From Plutella xylostella (Eukaryota > Arthropoda > Insecta > Lepidoptera > Plutellidae), in contig NC_064009.1 of NCBI RefSeq assembly GCF_932276165.1, positions 2,542,001-2,606,000 on the forward strand: DNA of 64,000 nt. The letters run 5' to 3'. Shown here in pieces: positions 11,130 to 23,600 of this stretch. The first letter of the stretch is position 1. Every line of letters starts with the position of its first letter. A program made the translations under genes and the position numbers. The notes beneath the pieces were generated by a model. The model was not told the origin of the DNA and searched no databases. It saw only the letters and a program-made list of their open reading frames with translations.

Positions 11130-12416
11130 TAACATAGTTAAAAAGATGTACATAAAAACTGTGACGACATGAGTTGATTGTGATAAAGCACTGTTCTCTA
11201 GAATAATTGGTAATCCATACAAAAATATGACAAATCTCTTTCAAATGCATAACTGGTAAAAAAACACAAAGTAGAAACTGAAAAACAACAACACCTCATA
11301 GTATTGAATATATCGAATCGAAGACACAACCATAATAATGAAAATCATACGCCAAAATCTAGTCAGTAAACAATATTGGAGTCGATCCCCTGAAATTCAA
11401 TCACCGCACAGGCTAATATTGAAGAGACAGCTCAGGATGTGACATCTTCATACCATCTAAAGATGAACACCCATAGATGTTTACGTTTGCTGGTAGCAAA
11501 GCTAATTAGCGTCCGGCTGTGACACAAAGTGTGGAGATGGCTCAAGAGCACTCATCCGAAGCCAATTTATAAGAAGCACAATTAATGAGGTCTGGTGCAA
11601 AGAAAGTGGGTAGGCAGGTGCATTCGCTATTCCTGCAGAAAATTATCATTCATGACATGACGTCACGTACATGCACACGATAGATATTGTATACTACAAT
11701 AATAATAATTCCTCCGGGTAAGTATATAAAAATTAAGACTATTTTCTCAACATACATATATATGGTAACATATTATATATATATTATAAATATTATTACT
11801 TATATACTACAATTTTAATAGATAATGTAACTGTCTTTTAATTTCCCTTGGTCTGACTCATGCATACGTAGTTTCTCACGCGGCAATATCGATTTCTTTT
11901 CCACTATGACCTCATACCCTTGACGTCTTGCCAACTAGTACTACGATTTTAGTAATGAATGAAACTTTCTTTGTAAGAAAAATCTTTGTGGGAAATGTGT
12001 AATAAAATATGGCATAAATAAATTAATTTTAACAATTTTTACAGCACTTAGATATTAGAGTAGAAGCTCAGTCAGACGTATATTTTCAACCGAAATAGGG
12101 TACTTATAAATATGTTGGACCTTGTAATTGTGTATCTGTAGGTGGCCACGTAGTTTTAAATCGCTTTGATTCAGATTAGTGACAAGTTACATGAATGGTT
12201 GATGTTTCAGTGTTGAAGGTTTATAAAATGTCCACCGGAAAAGGGTTATTTTAATTGTTACGTAATCAAGCGTCCGTTACGGCTACTCAACTATATCCAA
12301 AAACAAAATACCGGTTTCAAAATTATTCACCTGCCGACGCCTAGCTTGACATCTTGAGACGAAAATAAATTCACGATAAGTAATTTAAAAGGTTGACACG
12401 GTAAAGCATTTATTAA
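11130..12416. other. Intergenic, nothing recognised
   Basis: AT-rich sequence between the palindrome and the next repeat, including an AT-rich microsatellite-like stretch at 11750-11820. No coding exon, structured RNA or clear repeat boundary is visible. Confidence 0.5.
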
Positions 12417-12560
12417 GGGCCAGCTGGAAACCAGCTCTGTGCCTTTATTGTCTACAGCACATGCTGAGTTGGTGCCTTTTCGGCGCTCTGGACAGCAACC
12501 AACCTATATTATTTCTTGTTCTGAATATTTTCTTTTGCTGTCAGTGTGTCAAATGTTTCT
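12417..12560 (+). repeat. Dispersed repeat, copy 1
   Basis: The block GGGCCAGCTGGAAACCAGC, then CATGCTGAGTTGGTGCC, CTCTGGACAGCAACC and CAGTGTGTCAAA, recurs in the same order and orientation at 55046-55240. This indicates a dispersed element, possibly the 3' end of a retrotransposon. Its class is not determined. Confidence 0.65.
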
Positions 12561-12758
12561 TTATCTTTTATTTTATACCTAACATTGCAAAGTATATTGC
12601 TTTTGCTTCACTCATAATGCAACATGCAGCTATGCCATCGTCATCGCTCGCTTACTCGTACTAATTACATAACTACTGAGTCGCGAGCACAGGATTCGAA
12701 ACCTCCGTTTACGTTGCGTATCGTCAACTGTCACTGTCAAAATGTAAGGTAAAGTTAG

Positions 12759-14152
12759 CATGGAAGTAATAATACAACAGGAATGCGCACTCACCAAAAT
12801 GATGCAAACAAAAATAGACCTAACGAATTCACCTTAAGATTTATATTTGAAGTGAAAGAGGCCGCGAGCCGATAGAGAGGGTTACCACAGAGCCCTTCCT
12901 CTCTTTCTAACAATTGCCAGGATTTAGTTGTGTAAACTTTAGTAGATTTTGTACGAAGAGAGCTATGCAACAAAAATATTAAATTAACTCATAGACTACT
13001 GTATATCATATCATTTTCAAAAACAAATTTATAATAAATCATTATAAACATGTAATTTTAATTAAATATTTGGTATTTGTATGAATAATAATTTCATAAA
13101 AAATATTGGTAGTTTTTCTAAATACTTTACAACAAGACCGAAGTTGTCAAGATGACGGATGACGTTTATACTGTTGTGAGAGACGTTATGGTTAGGGTGA
13201 CCATTCATTCGTGCTTTTGAATCACTTTCCATTAATTAGGACCTGTTTCATTCAACTTTTTGTTTTATTTTATACCTACCTAAGTATCATTAGGTATTAT
13301 TGTGGCTGTTATCTTATAAGGCTGGTAAAGAGTTAAGAGCTGTTGATTTTTTTGGTGATAGATATGAGTATTATAAGATAATTTATCAAGCTTAAAACCG
13401 GCGGAAGCACTTAGGTTGAGATATTTGAGATTTTTAGAAATCTTATGATTTTCATCAACTAGACTATGTAAACTGAACACCCACAGAGTAAACACGTTTT
13501 AGGTACATAGTTGAGTTTAATGTTACAGTGCCACAAACTTATCTGTTCCGGTGAGAGCTCACATAAATGTCTAATATTTCTTAATTCAATAAGATTTTAA
13601 GTTTTCTCGTATTATTAATTCGCTCTTGCGGTGTTAATAAACCCATCTAATCTTTTACAATATACAATTAATTAGTAAGTAATGAGATATGGATCAATTT
13701 AGTTCGCTCTCACCGGAACAGATAAGTTTGTCGCACTATAACCTGTTTTGATACTTTCTTGACAACACTACACCCAACTTAATTTTATTTACTTAAAATT
13801 ATATTTACCCAAATTTCAGCTTTCCTTCCAATGAAGAAACATAGCAAAGGTGGTTCCAAGTAATTCCCACAACTTTTCATCATTTTAAACCCGATGATAA
13901 ATTCCGATTCATCGCAAGTGTTTATTATCGTTACAGTCGAACTATAAAGTCCTGACAATAAAGAGTGCGATTTTGCTAAGACTAGACCATCGACACCTAT
14001 TCGCGACATAATAGATTAGAAGTGATGTCTCATGAATTACCTAAAATTATGGTCACCAAAAATAGAAAGAGATGGAGGGCTCCGTGCTGACTATCTCTGT
14101 CGGCTCGTTTTTTTGGTGCAGTGCGTATTCCTGTTGTATTATTACTTCCATG
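12759..14152. mobile_element. 1.39 kb inverted-repeat element with 8-bp target duplication
   Basis: Inverted ends of about 40 bases start CATGGAAGTAATAATACA. The right end is the near-exact complement, finishing in ATTACTTCCATG. An exact 8-bp direct repeat AAAGTTAG flanks it (12751-12758 and 14153-14160). An 8-bp duplication is typical of hAT and P superfamilies (established), so hAT-like is an inference. No transposase is visible. A smaller inverted-ended element (13526-13738) is nested inside. Confidence 0.8.
13526..13738. mobile_element. Nested MITE with TTATCTGTTCCGGTGAGAGC ends
   Basis: Inverted ends of about 30 bases contain ACAAACTTATCTGTTCCGG; the complement ends at 13738. The interior (ATAAGATTTTAA, AATTCGCTCTTG, AATAAACCCATCTAATC, GAGATATGGATCAATTTAG) recurs at 62403-62583, confirming a dispersed family. 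It lies inside the larger element 12759-14152 and is therefore younger. Confidence 0.8.
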
Positions 14153-14202
14153 AAAGTTAGTTCCAAAAGTGACATTTGTTTTTTCCATATGTTAGGTGGA
14201 AT

Positions 14203-14308
14203 TTCACCAAACGCTAAACGTATTTAGTAGCCTGTCAAACGTCTGTCAGTTAGTACAAAATGTATTTAAAATTTGATTTAAATACGTTTAGCGTTTGGTA
14301 AAAGTGAC
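14203..14308. mobile_element. Short foldback MITE
   Basis: Hairpin of about 106 bases. Left arm TCACCAAACGCTAAACGTAT pairs with the right arm ATACGTTTAGCGTTTGGT. No coding capacity. Confidence 0.8.
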
Positions 14309-14807
14309 CCTTCGTGTAGATTCGAAAATAGTATCGAATCCAGTGCTCGCTGCACTGATGTATTTTACGGAAATGGCATTCATTTTTTAGCAGACAATCA
14401 CCTCCAAGAATATATCAAAGGTCGCTGCTTCTTTGTATCAATAATATAAACGTAAATTATAAGAAGGTAAATATTTTTAGTTATCGTATCGTGGTTATCG
14501 TACACGCAACCTGTATGAATCAGACGAGACGATAAACAAGGTGAGTGACTGTCCCGCAGTGAACCACCTAATTGTCCGCAATTGACGTATCCTGCGATTC
14601 GAAGTACAGCTAGTTCTTGGATATTAGGTATTAGACTTATCAGTTAAGTATCTCATCTTAAAACAAGACCTCCTATAAATCTAATCAATTAGCTAGGTAT
14701 GTAAAAGCACATAGTAAATTGCTGAAGTTTTCAATATATATTTTTTAGTTTGGGAACTGTTTTTAAATAATTTGAATGCCATTTACGATCTGAACTTGTT
14801 TGCTATT

Positions 14808-16976
14808 GTGTCATCTTTAGGTTTCCATTGATATGGCATGATACATTTTAATGTTACACCCGAGAATGTAACCACATTAATGCCACAGTCATTATGTTAC
14901 ACGCGACCTTTTTAGGGTTTTGTAGGTACCATTCACATTGCATAATCTAAAAACTAGTTTGGGTATTTTGTGGTGGCCGATCTCGTTTTTTTAATGTTTT
15001 ATTCTTCATTTGTACTATTGCATAACAGTCGCAACTATGTTGCATGAGTCACATATCTACGTAAGCTGATGTTAACGACGGCCTTGAGGTGTCATTACGT
15101 GGAATCTAAATACAGAACCTATTATAGATACCTAGTAGTACGATAAAGTTCTACTATTATTATAAACGTGAAAGTTTGTATCTACTGTTTAATATAAGTA
15201 TGGATGTTTGGTTTGCTACTCTTTCACTTTAAAACAACCTAACAGATTTCGATTTAGTACGCAGTTTTTATGATGGAATTCCCTTCGAAAAGCTAGCGTA
15301 TACTAGGACAGCACCACAGAACTTGATGTGACGTCGAGAAAGCCTAATACCCAGTCGTGGGTTAATGTAGGCTGAAGAAAAGAAAGGTACCTACGATGTA
15401 TTACCTAGTAATGTTATTGATTCAATCTAAGTTCAATAGTTACATCAAATAGCTTTTTAAAATCAATTGACCGGACAATTTATCACTATTATAGTGTCAT
15501 GTTGTAGCAACGCTATCATGTGCATAGATCAATAGACAGGTCACGAGGGAATACCAACCATATACCTAGACGTACATAATATAGTACAGTACATAATATA
15601 ATACAGTGACTCACAGACTGAAGGAGTAATAACAATATGAAAGTTGTTGAGTAGAATTAGCTATTAATTTCTCGAAAAGTCCATGATAAGATAATTTTTG
15701 TCATGCAGGATGACAATCAGTCATTCATAATCATTAATCAGACTAAAAGACAGACCTAAAATGTATGTTGTGAGAATGTTTTGAACTTATTCCTGCAGCC
15801 CACATCAATAGACAGAATCTCCTTTCTTATTCTTTGGAATTAGAAATTTCGGCAATGGTGTGTTTTTTGGTGCAATATTTAGAATATTTACAAAGAATAG
15901 TGTCATCTTTAGGTTTCCATTGATATGGCATGATACATTTTAATGTTACACCCGAGAATGTAACCACATTAATGCCACAGTCATTATGTTACACGCGACC
16001 TTTTTAGGGTTTTGTAGGTACCATTCACATTGCATAATCTAAAAACTAGTTTGGGTATTTTGTGGTGGCCGATCTCGTTTTTTTAATGTTTTATTCTTCA
16101 TTTGTACTATTGCATAACAGTCGCAACTATGTTGCATGAGTCACATATCTACGTAAGCTGATGTTAACGACGGCCTTGAGGTGTCATTACGTGGAATCTA
16201 AATACAGAACCTATTATAGATACCTAGTAGTACGATAAAGTTCTACTATTATTATAAACGTGAAAGTTTGTATCTACTGTTTAATATAAGTATGGATGTT
16301 TGGTTTGCTACTCTTTCACTTTAAAACAACCTAACAGATTTCGATTTAGTACGCAGTTTTTATGATGGAATTCCCTTCGAAAAGCTAGCGTATACTAGGA
16401 CAGCACCACAGAACTTGATGTGACGTCGAGAAAGCCTAATACCCAGTCGTGGGTTAATGTAGGCTGAAGAAAAGAAAGGTACCTACGATGTATTACCTAG
16501 TAATGTTATTGATTCAATCTAAGTTCAATAGTTACATCAAATAGCTTTTCAAAATCAATTGACTGGACAACTTATCACTATTATCGTGTCGTGTTGTAGC
16601 AACGCTATCGTGTGCATAGATCAATAGACAGGTCACGAGGGAATACCAACCATATACCTAGACGTACATAATATAATACAGTGACTCACAGACTGAAGTA
16701 CTAATAACAACAATATGAAAGTTGTTGAGTAGAATTAGCTATTGATTTCTCGAAAAGTCCATGATAAGATAATTTTCGTCATGCATGTGGACAATCAGTC
16801 ATTCATAATCATTAGTCGGACTTTAAACAAATCTAAAGTGTATGTTGTGAGAATGTTTTGAACTTATTCCTGCAGCCCACATCAATAGACAGAATCTCCT
16901 TTCTTATTCTTTGGAATTAGAAATTTCGGCAATGGTGTGTTTTGGTGCAATATTTAAAATATTTACAAAGAATAGT
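14808..16976. repeat. 1.09 kb tandem duplication
   Basis: Two direct copies lie head to tail: 14808-15899 and 15900-16976. Both begin GTGTCATCTTTAGGTTTCC and end with TTTACAAAGAATA. By eye the first ~650 bases are identical; substitutions and small indels are confined to the last ~430. The unit is non-coding. It contains a weak Helitron-like stretch (ATTATTATAAACGTGAAAG, about 15158 and 16250). Confidence 0.92.
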
Positions 16977-18989
16977 GTTGATTGTCCAGTGGCATGCATT
17001 AGGTTGATAGTGCAGATTATTTATTGGATATTTACAATATTGATGTGTTAGTATCAACCTTAGGGATTTTAGGAACTGTAGTAAGTATGTGTAAAGTGTT
17101 TAGTAAGAAGCTTTTCAAGCAAGGGGTCTAGTACAGGCTTTGAATGTCTTTTATGTGATTTTAATTTTTACTCCTATAGTTTTTTTTTTAAATATATTTT
17201 ACATCACATAAGTAATGATCAAAACCTACACTGAAAGTACTTTATGGTGAAACAAAATAATTACTTGAAACAACAAACCAACCACATCAAAAAAGTTTTT
17301 TTAAACAGTGATTATGTATTTAGATAGAAGGGTATTAGACAGATTTATAAGAGATTTGATAGTGATTTAAATATCTGTGAAACACTGTTTTAGTTAGTGC
17401 AGTAAGGCCCTTAACTTTTTCAATATTTTTTTGTGGCAGTTTGTTATTTTCAAATTATTACATTATAAGTATACAAAAATACAAATACATAAATGTGCAT
17501 AAAATGTTAGTAATGACCTCCTGGGTAAACTCCCGGGTTCTGGAACATGGCCGCTTGTTAGTCCCACTGCGGAAATAAGAATTCCATTACGGGCTATTTC
17601 AAACTAGAAAATAAACTTATACATACACATTGTGTTGTAATTTGGCTGTTCTTTGGTGTTTATTTTGTCGGAAGCCGTGGTTGAGGTTGTCGAGACTTAC
17701 ACGGTGAATAAAGAATCTGGAACAATGTGATAGCTGATGAACGAGCTATGATAACAAAGATAAACACTTGTTTGAGATAAATATTGTAATAAGCAGGAAC
17801 TTAGATACATAGCTAACATAGTTCAGAAAATACTTGAATAAAATTTTACTATTACACATCTATGAAAAATATACTTTAGCTCTTCATCATGGCATTTTGA
17901 GAAGAAAGTTTGTAATGTACCACTCATATGAAATGGTTGTGAAATAGTATTACTTAATATGTAATATTTTTCATACAACTTCTGATAAATTTAATAAAAA
18001 CAAATCATGAAGATCTCAATAATCTTAGATATAATTAAAATAGTTGGTACAATTTTAGTTATTAATTCAAATACTACCTACCTTCTCACGTACGTATGCA
18101 ATAAATAAGTAGGTACCTAAGCGGAGAAAAATATTCCAAATTGTGACTTCACAGGTCTCAGAAAATATTTTTTAGATGTGTCTTGAAAATATTCTTCTAA
18201 AGTGAGGATGAGACTGTAAAAGCGAATTGCTGTTTTAACTCTTATCATCAGCTATAGAGGAAATAAACTACGTAATATCATCAGCTACAAACAATTACCA
18301 GCACAACCTGCAGGAGGTTGTATTTTATCTAGAAAGTGCCAGACTTTATGGCGCAACAAAATGATCGATCTGTTTTTCGGAGACGATACCAACTTGCAGT
18401 AGCAACATAAAGGGTCTTTCTTACCTTTTGCGTGTTAGTATGTTTTTCACTAAAGAATGGAGGTATTTAGCACAGTTTACTAGAAACACTCACTGAATTT
18501 ATGAAATTGAAAATAAAACACAGAAATTCACGTCTGTCGCCTGTTCACTTTATTTGACATTGACAGTTGTATTGAAGAAAAAGAAATATCATCTATGTTT
18601 CGTTCATTCATTTGGTGTGTCTATGATTCATTTACTTTTTTTTCAGAATAATAACAGCCTTCCTTTATTGGAATATCTTATAGCACTATAAAAATCCTTT
18701 CATCAAGTCAGGGACCTTTAGAGGTTGCTATGACGACGCTAGAACACACCAGCCGGATCTCTAAAAGTTCATATTGGTACCTAATAACCAGCGTCAAAGC
18801 TCAAGTTTGTTATTATTCTGAGTGTTTTCCTTAAAATCACAGACACGCTACTGCAGGATAAAAATATTAAATTATGTAAAAAAAGTTTCACTTCATTCAT
18901 TCAACATAACCTTAAATTCAAAACAAAAAAAAAACAATAGTAAATTATTATTTTAAATTATTGTTAAACACTAGTTAAAAAGCGTTAAA
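16977..18989. other. Region upstream of mRpL52, no gene called
   Basis: Non-coding AT-rich sequence. The part near 18850-18989 is the likely promoter and 5' leader of mRpL52, but no clear TATA box is seen. A strong-looking minus-strand splice acceptor followed by a short ATG frame occurs at 17507-17575 (see findings). Confidence 0.5.
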
Positions 18990-19837
18990 ATGACTCTCCA
19001 AATCACAAAGCACCTCTGCGCATCTTTTTATTCTAAAAGTGAGTTACTATTACCGATCGCCGCTAAATTTCTATTTATAACCAATAATATCTTTTGCTTT
19101 ATAATATTTTTTACGTTTCAGTGGCCTCACGGGGTTTGAGTTGTTCACCAGCACTCAGCCTGAAGCGCTACAGAGAGCAGCAAGGTCTTCCCATTAATAA
19201 AAACGTTGAAAGCGTTCTTACTGATGGACCTGACTATACTTTCCTGGATGGAAGGCCTACCCCTCTTCTGGTATGGAAAACCTTTTTGAACTGCTCAAGA
19301 CGAATCTATCTAAGGCCATTAATAATTCTTCGAAGAGACACAGCTTTTGTAGGAGATTGTCTATTCAAATGTTAGGTATTACTTATGTCCCTACTTATCT
19401 TAAAATTTCAATTAATGTACCGTCAGGAAAAGAGATGTGTGTACCGGCACAGTGCAAACAGTTTCATCCTGAGACTCATCAGTGTAAGATAGATGAAACA
19501 AATAATATTTTATCAATACATACAAACAATCTCTATAGGTTAAATACCTATTTTTCATAAAATATGTCACCTTTCAGTACATCATAAAATTAAAAGATCA
19601 TAAAACCTATGAACCTAAACTTATTAACAGCAATTCTATTTACAATTTCAGCACAAACAAAAGAAGCGTTTAATAAAACAACAAGGATATGCTTCTAAAA
19701 TTGTCGAGTTGAGCGCAGAACTTGACTTTGCTATAGAAAGAGAACAGAGCATCCAGAAAGCCAAAGAACAAGAGAGACAGAACATCCTCGGCAACCGTTT
19801 GAAACCTAAAGGTTTGAACTTATTGAAGAAATCATAA
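18990..19837 (+). CDS. mRpL52: Mitochondrial ribosomal protein L52 (mL52), 3 exons
   Basis: Component of the large subunit of the mitochondrial ribosome, acting in the matrix. Exons 18990-19038, 19122-19270 and 19652-19837 sum to 384 nt (127 residues plus stop), all with GT-AG borders and matching phases. The N-terminal ~25 residues (basic, Ser-rich, few acids) fit a mitochondrial targeting peptide. Family-typical blocks are YREQQGLPINKN, GPDYTFLDGRPTPLL and the helical C-terminal part beginning HKQKKRLIKQQGY with ELSAELDFAIERE. The first ATG at 18990 is chosen because the second Met is created by the exon 1/2 join and would remove the targeting region. The length matches other mL52 proteins. 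It is transcribed toward the ABCB gene. An ATTAAA near 19899 may be the polyadenylation signal. Confidence 0.93.
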
Positions 19838-20023
19838 TTACATTGTAAGTTCTTCAAACATTATATTTTATTAGCATAGTCTGTAAATAGATTTGTTTTA
19901 ATTAAATTTTGGTATTTTATTTATGGCTATGTTTAGTACTTGTCAAAGGTTTGACCCAGGATTAAATAAGGTTTACATCTCAATGTAAGTATGTACATGA
20001 TTGATGTACATATTATTATTATT

Positions 20024-20345
20024 AGGGGCCGTCCAGTAATCACGTGAGGTCGTTTTTCTCATTTTTTGACCCCCCCTCCCCCCCCTGGATCACGTGTATT
20101 TTTTTGGAAGTCTATGTAAAGGCAATTTTTGACTAGAAAAAATATAGGTCATACTACAAATTGTTAAAATTTTTGTGCCATTCAAAATTTCGGTTCAGAA
20201 ATACTTAGCGCTTTTTGACAAAAAATTAACACACGTGATTTCTAACGAGACCCCCCCCCTCCCCCCTCGTGATGTTTCGTGAGGTTTTCCATACCCCCTC
20301 CCCACCCCCTTTGAGCCTCACGTGATTAATATGATGAGGCCCCTT
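20024..20345. mobile_element. MITE with AGGGGCC ends and poly-C interior
   Basis: The left end AGGGGCCGTCCAGTAATCAC and the right end GTGATTAATATGATGAGGCCCCTT are inverted matches, including a shared TCACGTGAGG. The interior has several C-tracts (CCCCCCTCCCCCCC type). It lies between the convergent mRpL52 and ABCB genes, about 160 bases beyond the putative ABCB polyadenylation signal. Confidence 0.8.
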
Positions 20346-20503
20346 ATATGATGAGGAATCATAGAACCTGATGATATCATTCTTCTTTATGAAATCAGAT
20401 ATTCAGTTTCAGTATTGAATTGAACTAACTTCATACCTATTTGTGTTCAGTATGCAGATAGATGAATAATATTTAAAGAAACATTTAAATGATATCACCT
20501 TAC

Positions 20504-20509
20504 TTTATT
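20504..20509 (-). terminator. Likely ABCB polyadenylation signal
   Basis: TTTATT on the plus strand reads AATAAA on the minus strand, about 165 bases after the ABCB stop codon at 20674. It is the best-placed candidate; confirmation needs transcript data. Confidence 0.45.
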
Positions 20510-20673
20510 ATTCACGTTAAATATCACAAACTATTTGCTCAGTCTGGCTTTCTACATTATTATAATTGTAACTTAAATTGAATAACATACAATGAGCAAT
20601 TTTCACATTCACACTATGAATTAATTAAAAGTTGTGTACACATTATTATAGTTTGTAGCTGTGGTTTATAAAG

Positions 20674-23600
20674 CTACATTGCAGGCTGTCCTTGACTCAT
20701 CTTCCAGTAATGGCCGCCCAAGCTTAGGAGCTCAGCATGAGTCCCCTGTTCAACTATTTTACCTGAAACACAAGTAATAACAATAACTTAGTAAAGGCCT
20801 ATAGTGAAACTGATAGATCCACACATGTTCTTACACAAAGCAAACTCACATACATACTTAATGTAAGAGGGTATATTATTACTGCAGTTGTATTTGATTG
20901 AACCACATAATTATCAGTTCATTCATATTAATTATCAACTCAACAAAGTCATCAATTACCTTTATGAATAACACAAATCAAATCCGCATCCTTGATCGTC
21001 GACAGCCGATGTGCAATCGTAATGCACGTGCGGCCCTTAGCGGCGGCATCTAGCGCTTCAGACACAGCCTTTTCACTGGATGCGTCCAGAGCTGATGTGG
21101 CCTCGTCCAGTAGCAGCAGGCGAGGCGACCGGATCAGCGCTCGAGCGATGCAGACGCGCTGCTTCTGACCTCCAGAGAGTTGGGCGCCACCGGGGCCTAG
21201 GTTTGTGTCGTAGCCCTGGGAAAATATACTTATAGAATACAGACCTAAGAAATACGGGGGGTTTTTGAAAGAAGGTAAGAGATTAAATAATGAAGGGGGG
21301 ACTTGAATACTAATGGAGAAGAAGTGGAACATATTTCCAGCATAAGTCAGTCATCTCAGCATCTGAGACAAGCGTTGGTATATACCTACGTAAGCTGACA
21401 CCACTCACATTAGGCAGCGAAGCGATAAAGTTGTGAATATTAGCAGCTTTCGCTGCGGCAATGATCTCTTGCATCGACACTGCCCTTCCGTTGTCTCCGT
21501 ATGCGATGTTGTCTGCGAGAGTCGCGTCGAACAGCGTGGGCTCCTGTTGCACCACCCCGAGCTGGCGACGCAGTCGTGGCAGAGTGACGGCCTTGGTTAT
21601 GTCCAGATTGTCCAGTTCCTGGAAAGTTTAAGGACGTTTAGGGCTTGCATAAAGCTTACAACTTGCAGTTAATAGATTGCTGTGAAACGGGTATGCTACG
21701 TTTAGGGCTGTGTAAAAGAAGGCCAAAACTTAACAAGCAGCTAGTAGTTCTCTGTGGGACGCAATTCCTACGTTTAGGGCTGGACCAAAGCTTTTAGCTA
21801 GCACCTTACAGTTGGCTGTTATTCCACTCCATTCTTGCAAAGCTTAACTTCAAACTCACTATAGTCCCCGAGTCTGGATCATAGAACCGCAGCAGCAGTT
21901 GCAGCACCGTGGACTTGCCGCATCCTGACGCTCCCACTAGGGCTACCGTCTTCCCCGACTCCACTTTAAGAGTCAGGCCTTGAAGCACCTTCAGGTGGGG
22001 TCTGGTCGGGTAGCTCATCTCGACGTTGTTGAAACTGTAGTCTCCGGTTGCAACCTGCAAAGTTTTACGGTTAAGTGACGAATCAGAAAAAAAAACCGTT
22101 AAGGAAGGGAAACCCTATTTTATGGGATTTTGGAAGGTTTCTGATTGGCTATTAAAAATCATACTCGACTGCAAACTTCAGACCAAAGTGGCCAAAGTGT
22201 TCGCCAAACGCAGCACGCATCGGGGAATTTCGCTCTATTTCAACTGCTACAATATTGCTCGCTTGCCCGAAAGGCTAAAAGGAGAGCATAGTAAAATAGT
22301 TTTTTCCTTACAGAGGTGAAAAATGAGAGGGTTCAGTTACTGTGAGTTGTTTGCTTTCGATTCAATGCGCGAGCAGGCACAGTTTTTTTTAGCTTGACTT
22401 ACCCAGTCCCTCCTATCTTTCAATCCATCGGCAGTCTTGACTTTTGGAACCCGGTTGATGGTTGCAATAATTCTGGCTCCACATGCCCTTGCTGAGTTGA
22501 AGTTAGGGGCGTGGATCAATGATGCTCCCAGTATGTAAGCCCCGTACATTATGGAAACAGTAACTCTAAAATAATAGTGAACAAGGCATTAAAAATAAGT
22601 AATAATATACATAAGGCGAAAATAAACAAGTTATGAAAGTCAGCTAACACTCCAGGCAATCCATTTTACAAAGGATTTCTTTGGTTGTTCTAAGTGACTA
22701 CATTTTTTCTCTTTAATACTCACATTAAAACATGATTATACTGCAATCCTTCGTCTGCCACTAGGAACATTCCATAGCATGATGTAGACATGAAGCATAG
22801 GAAAGGCGCATATATGCTAGTCCCGTAGACCACACCTCTCCATCTGTTCTGGACCGCCAGTTCCTCCGTTGCCAAATCCATTGAAGCTGAAAGCTTCTTT
22901 AGGAATATGTTTTCTACAGCTGGAAAGTAGAAATGAAAAATTATTTACGGGTTTGGGTAGGTTACCTAAATTTTCTGGTCTTTCCAAAAAGCTTTTGTGA
23001 ATTTAATCTTTATCTAATAGATTTTTTCTATGGTTTCTTGCTTCTGTTTTTAATAATAACATATTGTTAGGCCATCATTATCGTCTTCCGCCAATATGTC
23101 TCTTGTACAAAACTTATATCCTCGCTGCCTCATCCAACAACTACCGTTCTAAGATCCAACAGACTGGCGGGTATCCCACGCTACGTTTTACTCCTTGATA
23201 TCTCACCTAAACTCTGCACTGTCCTGATGCTGACCACTGCTTCAGTGGCGAGGCCCGAGAACGTCTCCATTATAGCTCTCTCCTTCAGCACAGATTTCTT
23301 CGAGATCACACCTTCTAGCCAAACACTTCCAACCAACTGCGGAATTATTAATACATCAATATTAAAAGTTCAATATTTAAAATACAAATCAGCAACTATA
23401 ACTACTCTGTCCATCTGAGGTCCATCTTATTGATAGGTTTTTGACGTTCGCTTATGTCTGGTAAGTAAAGTTGGTTTTCATTTGCAGTCATCAAATAGGT
23501 ATGTATAGGATTTCGAATGTCAAAAAACCATTAATAAGTTGGACAGAGTATATTTACATTACTTACCATAGGCAACATGGCGCACCCAACAAGACTGATC

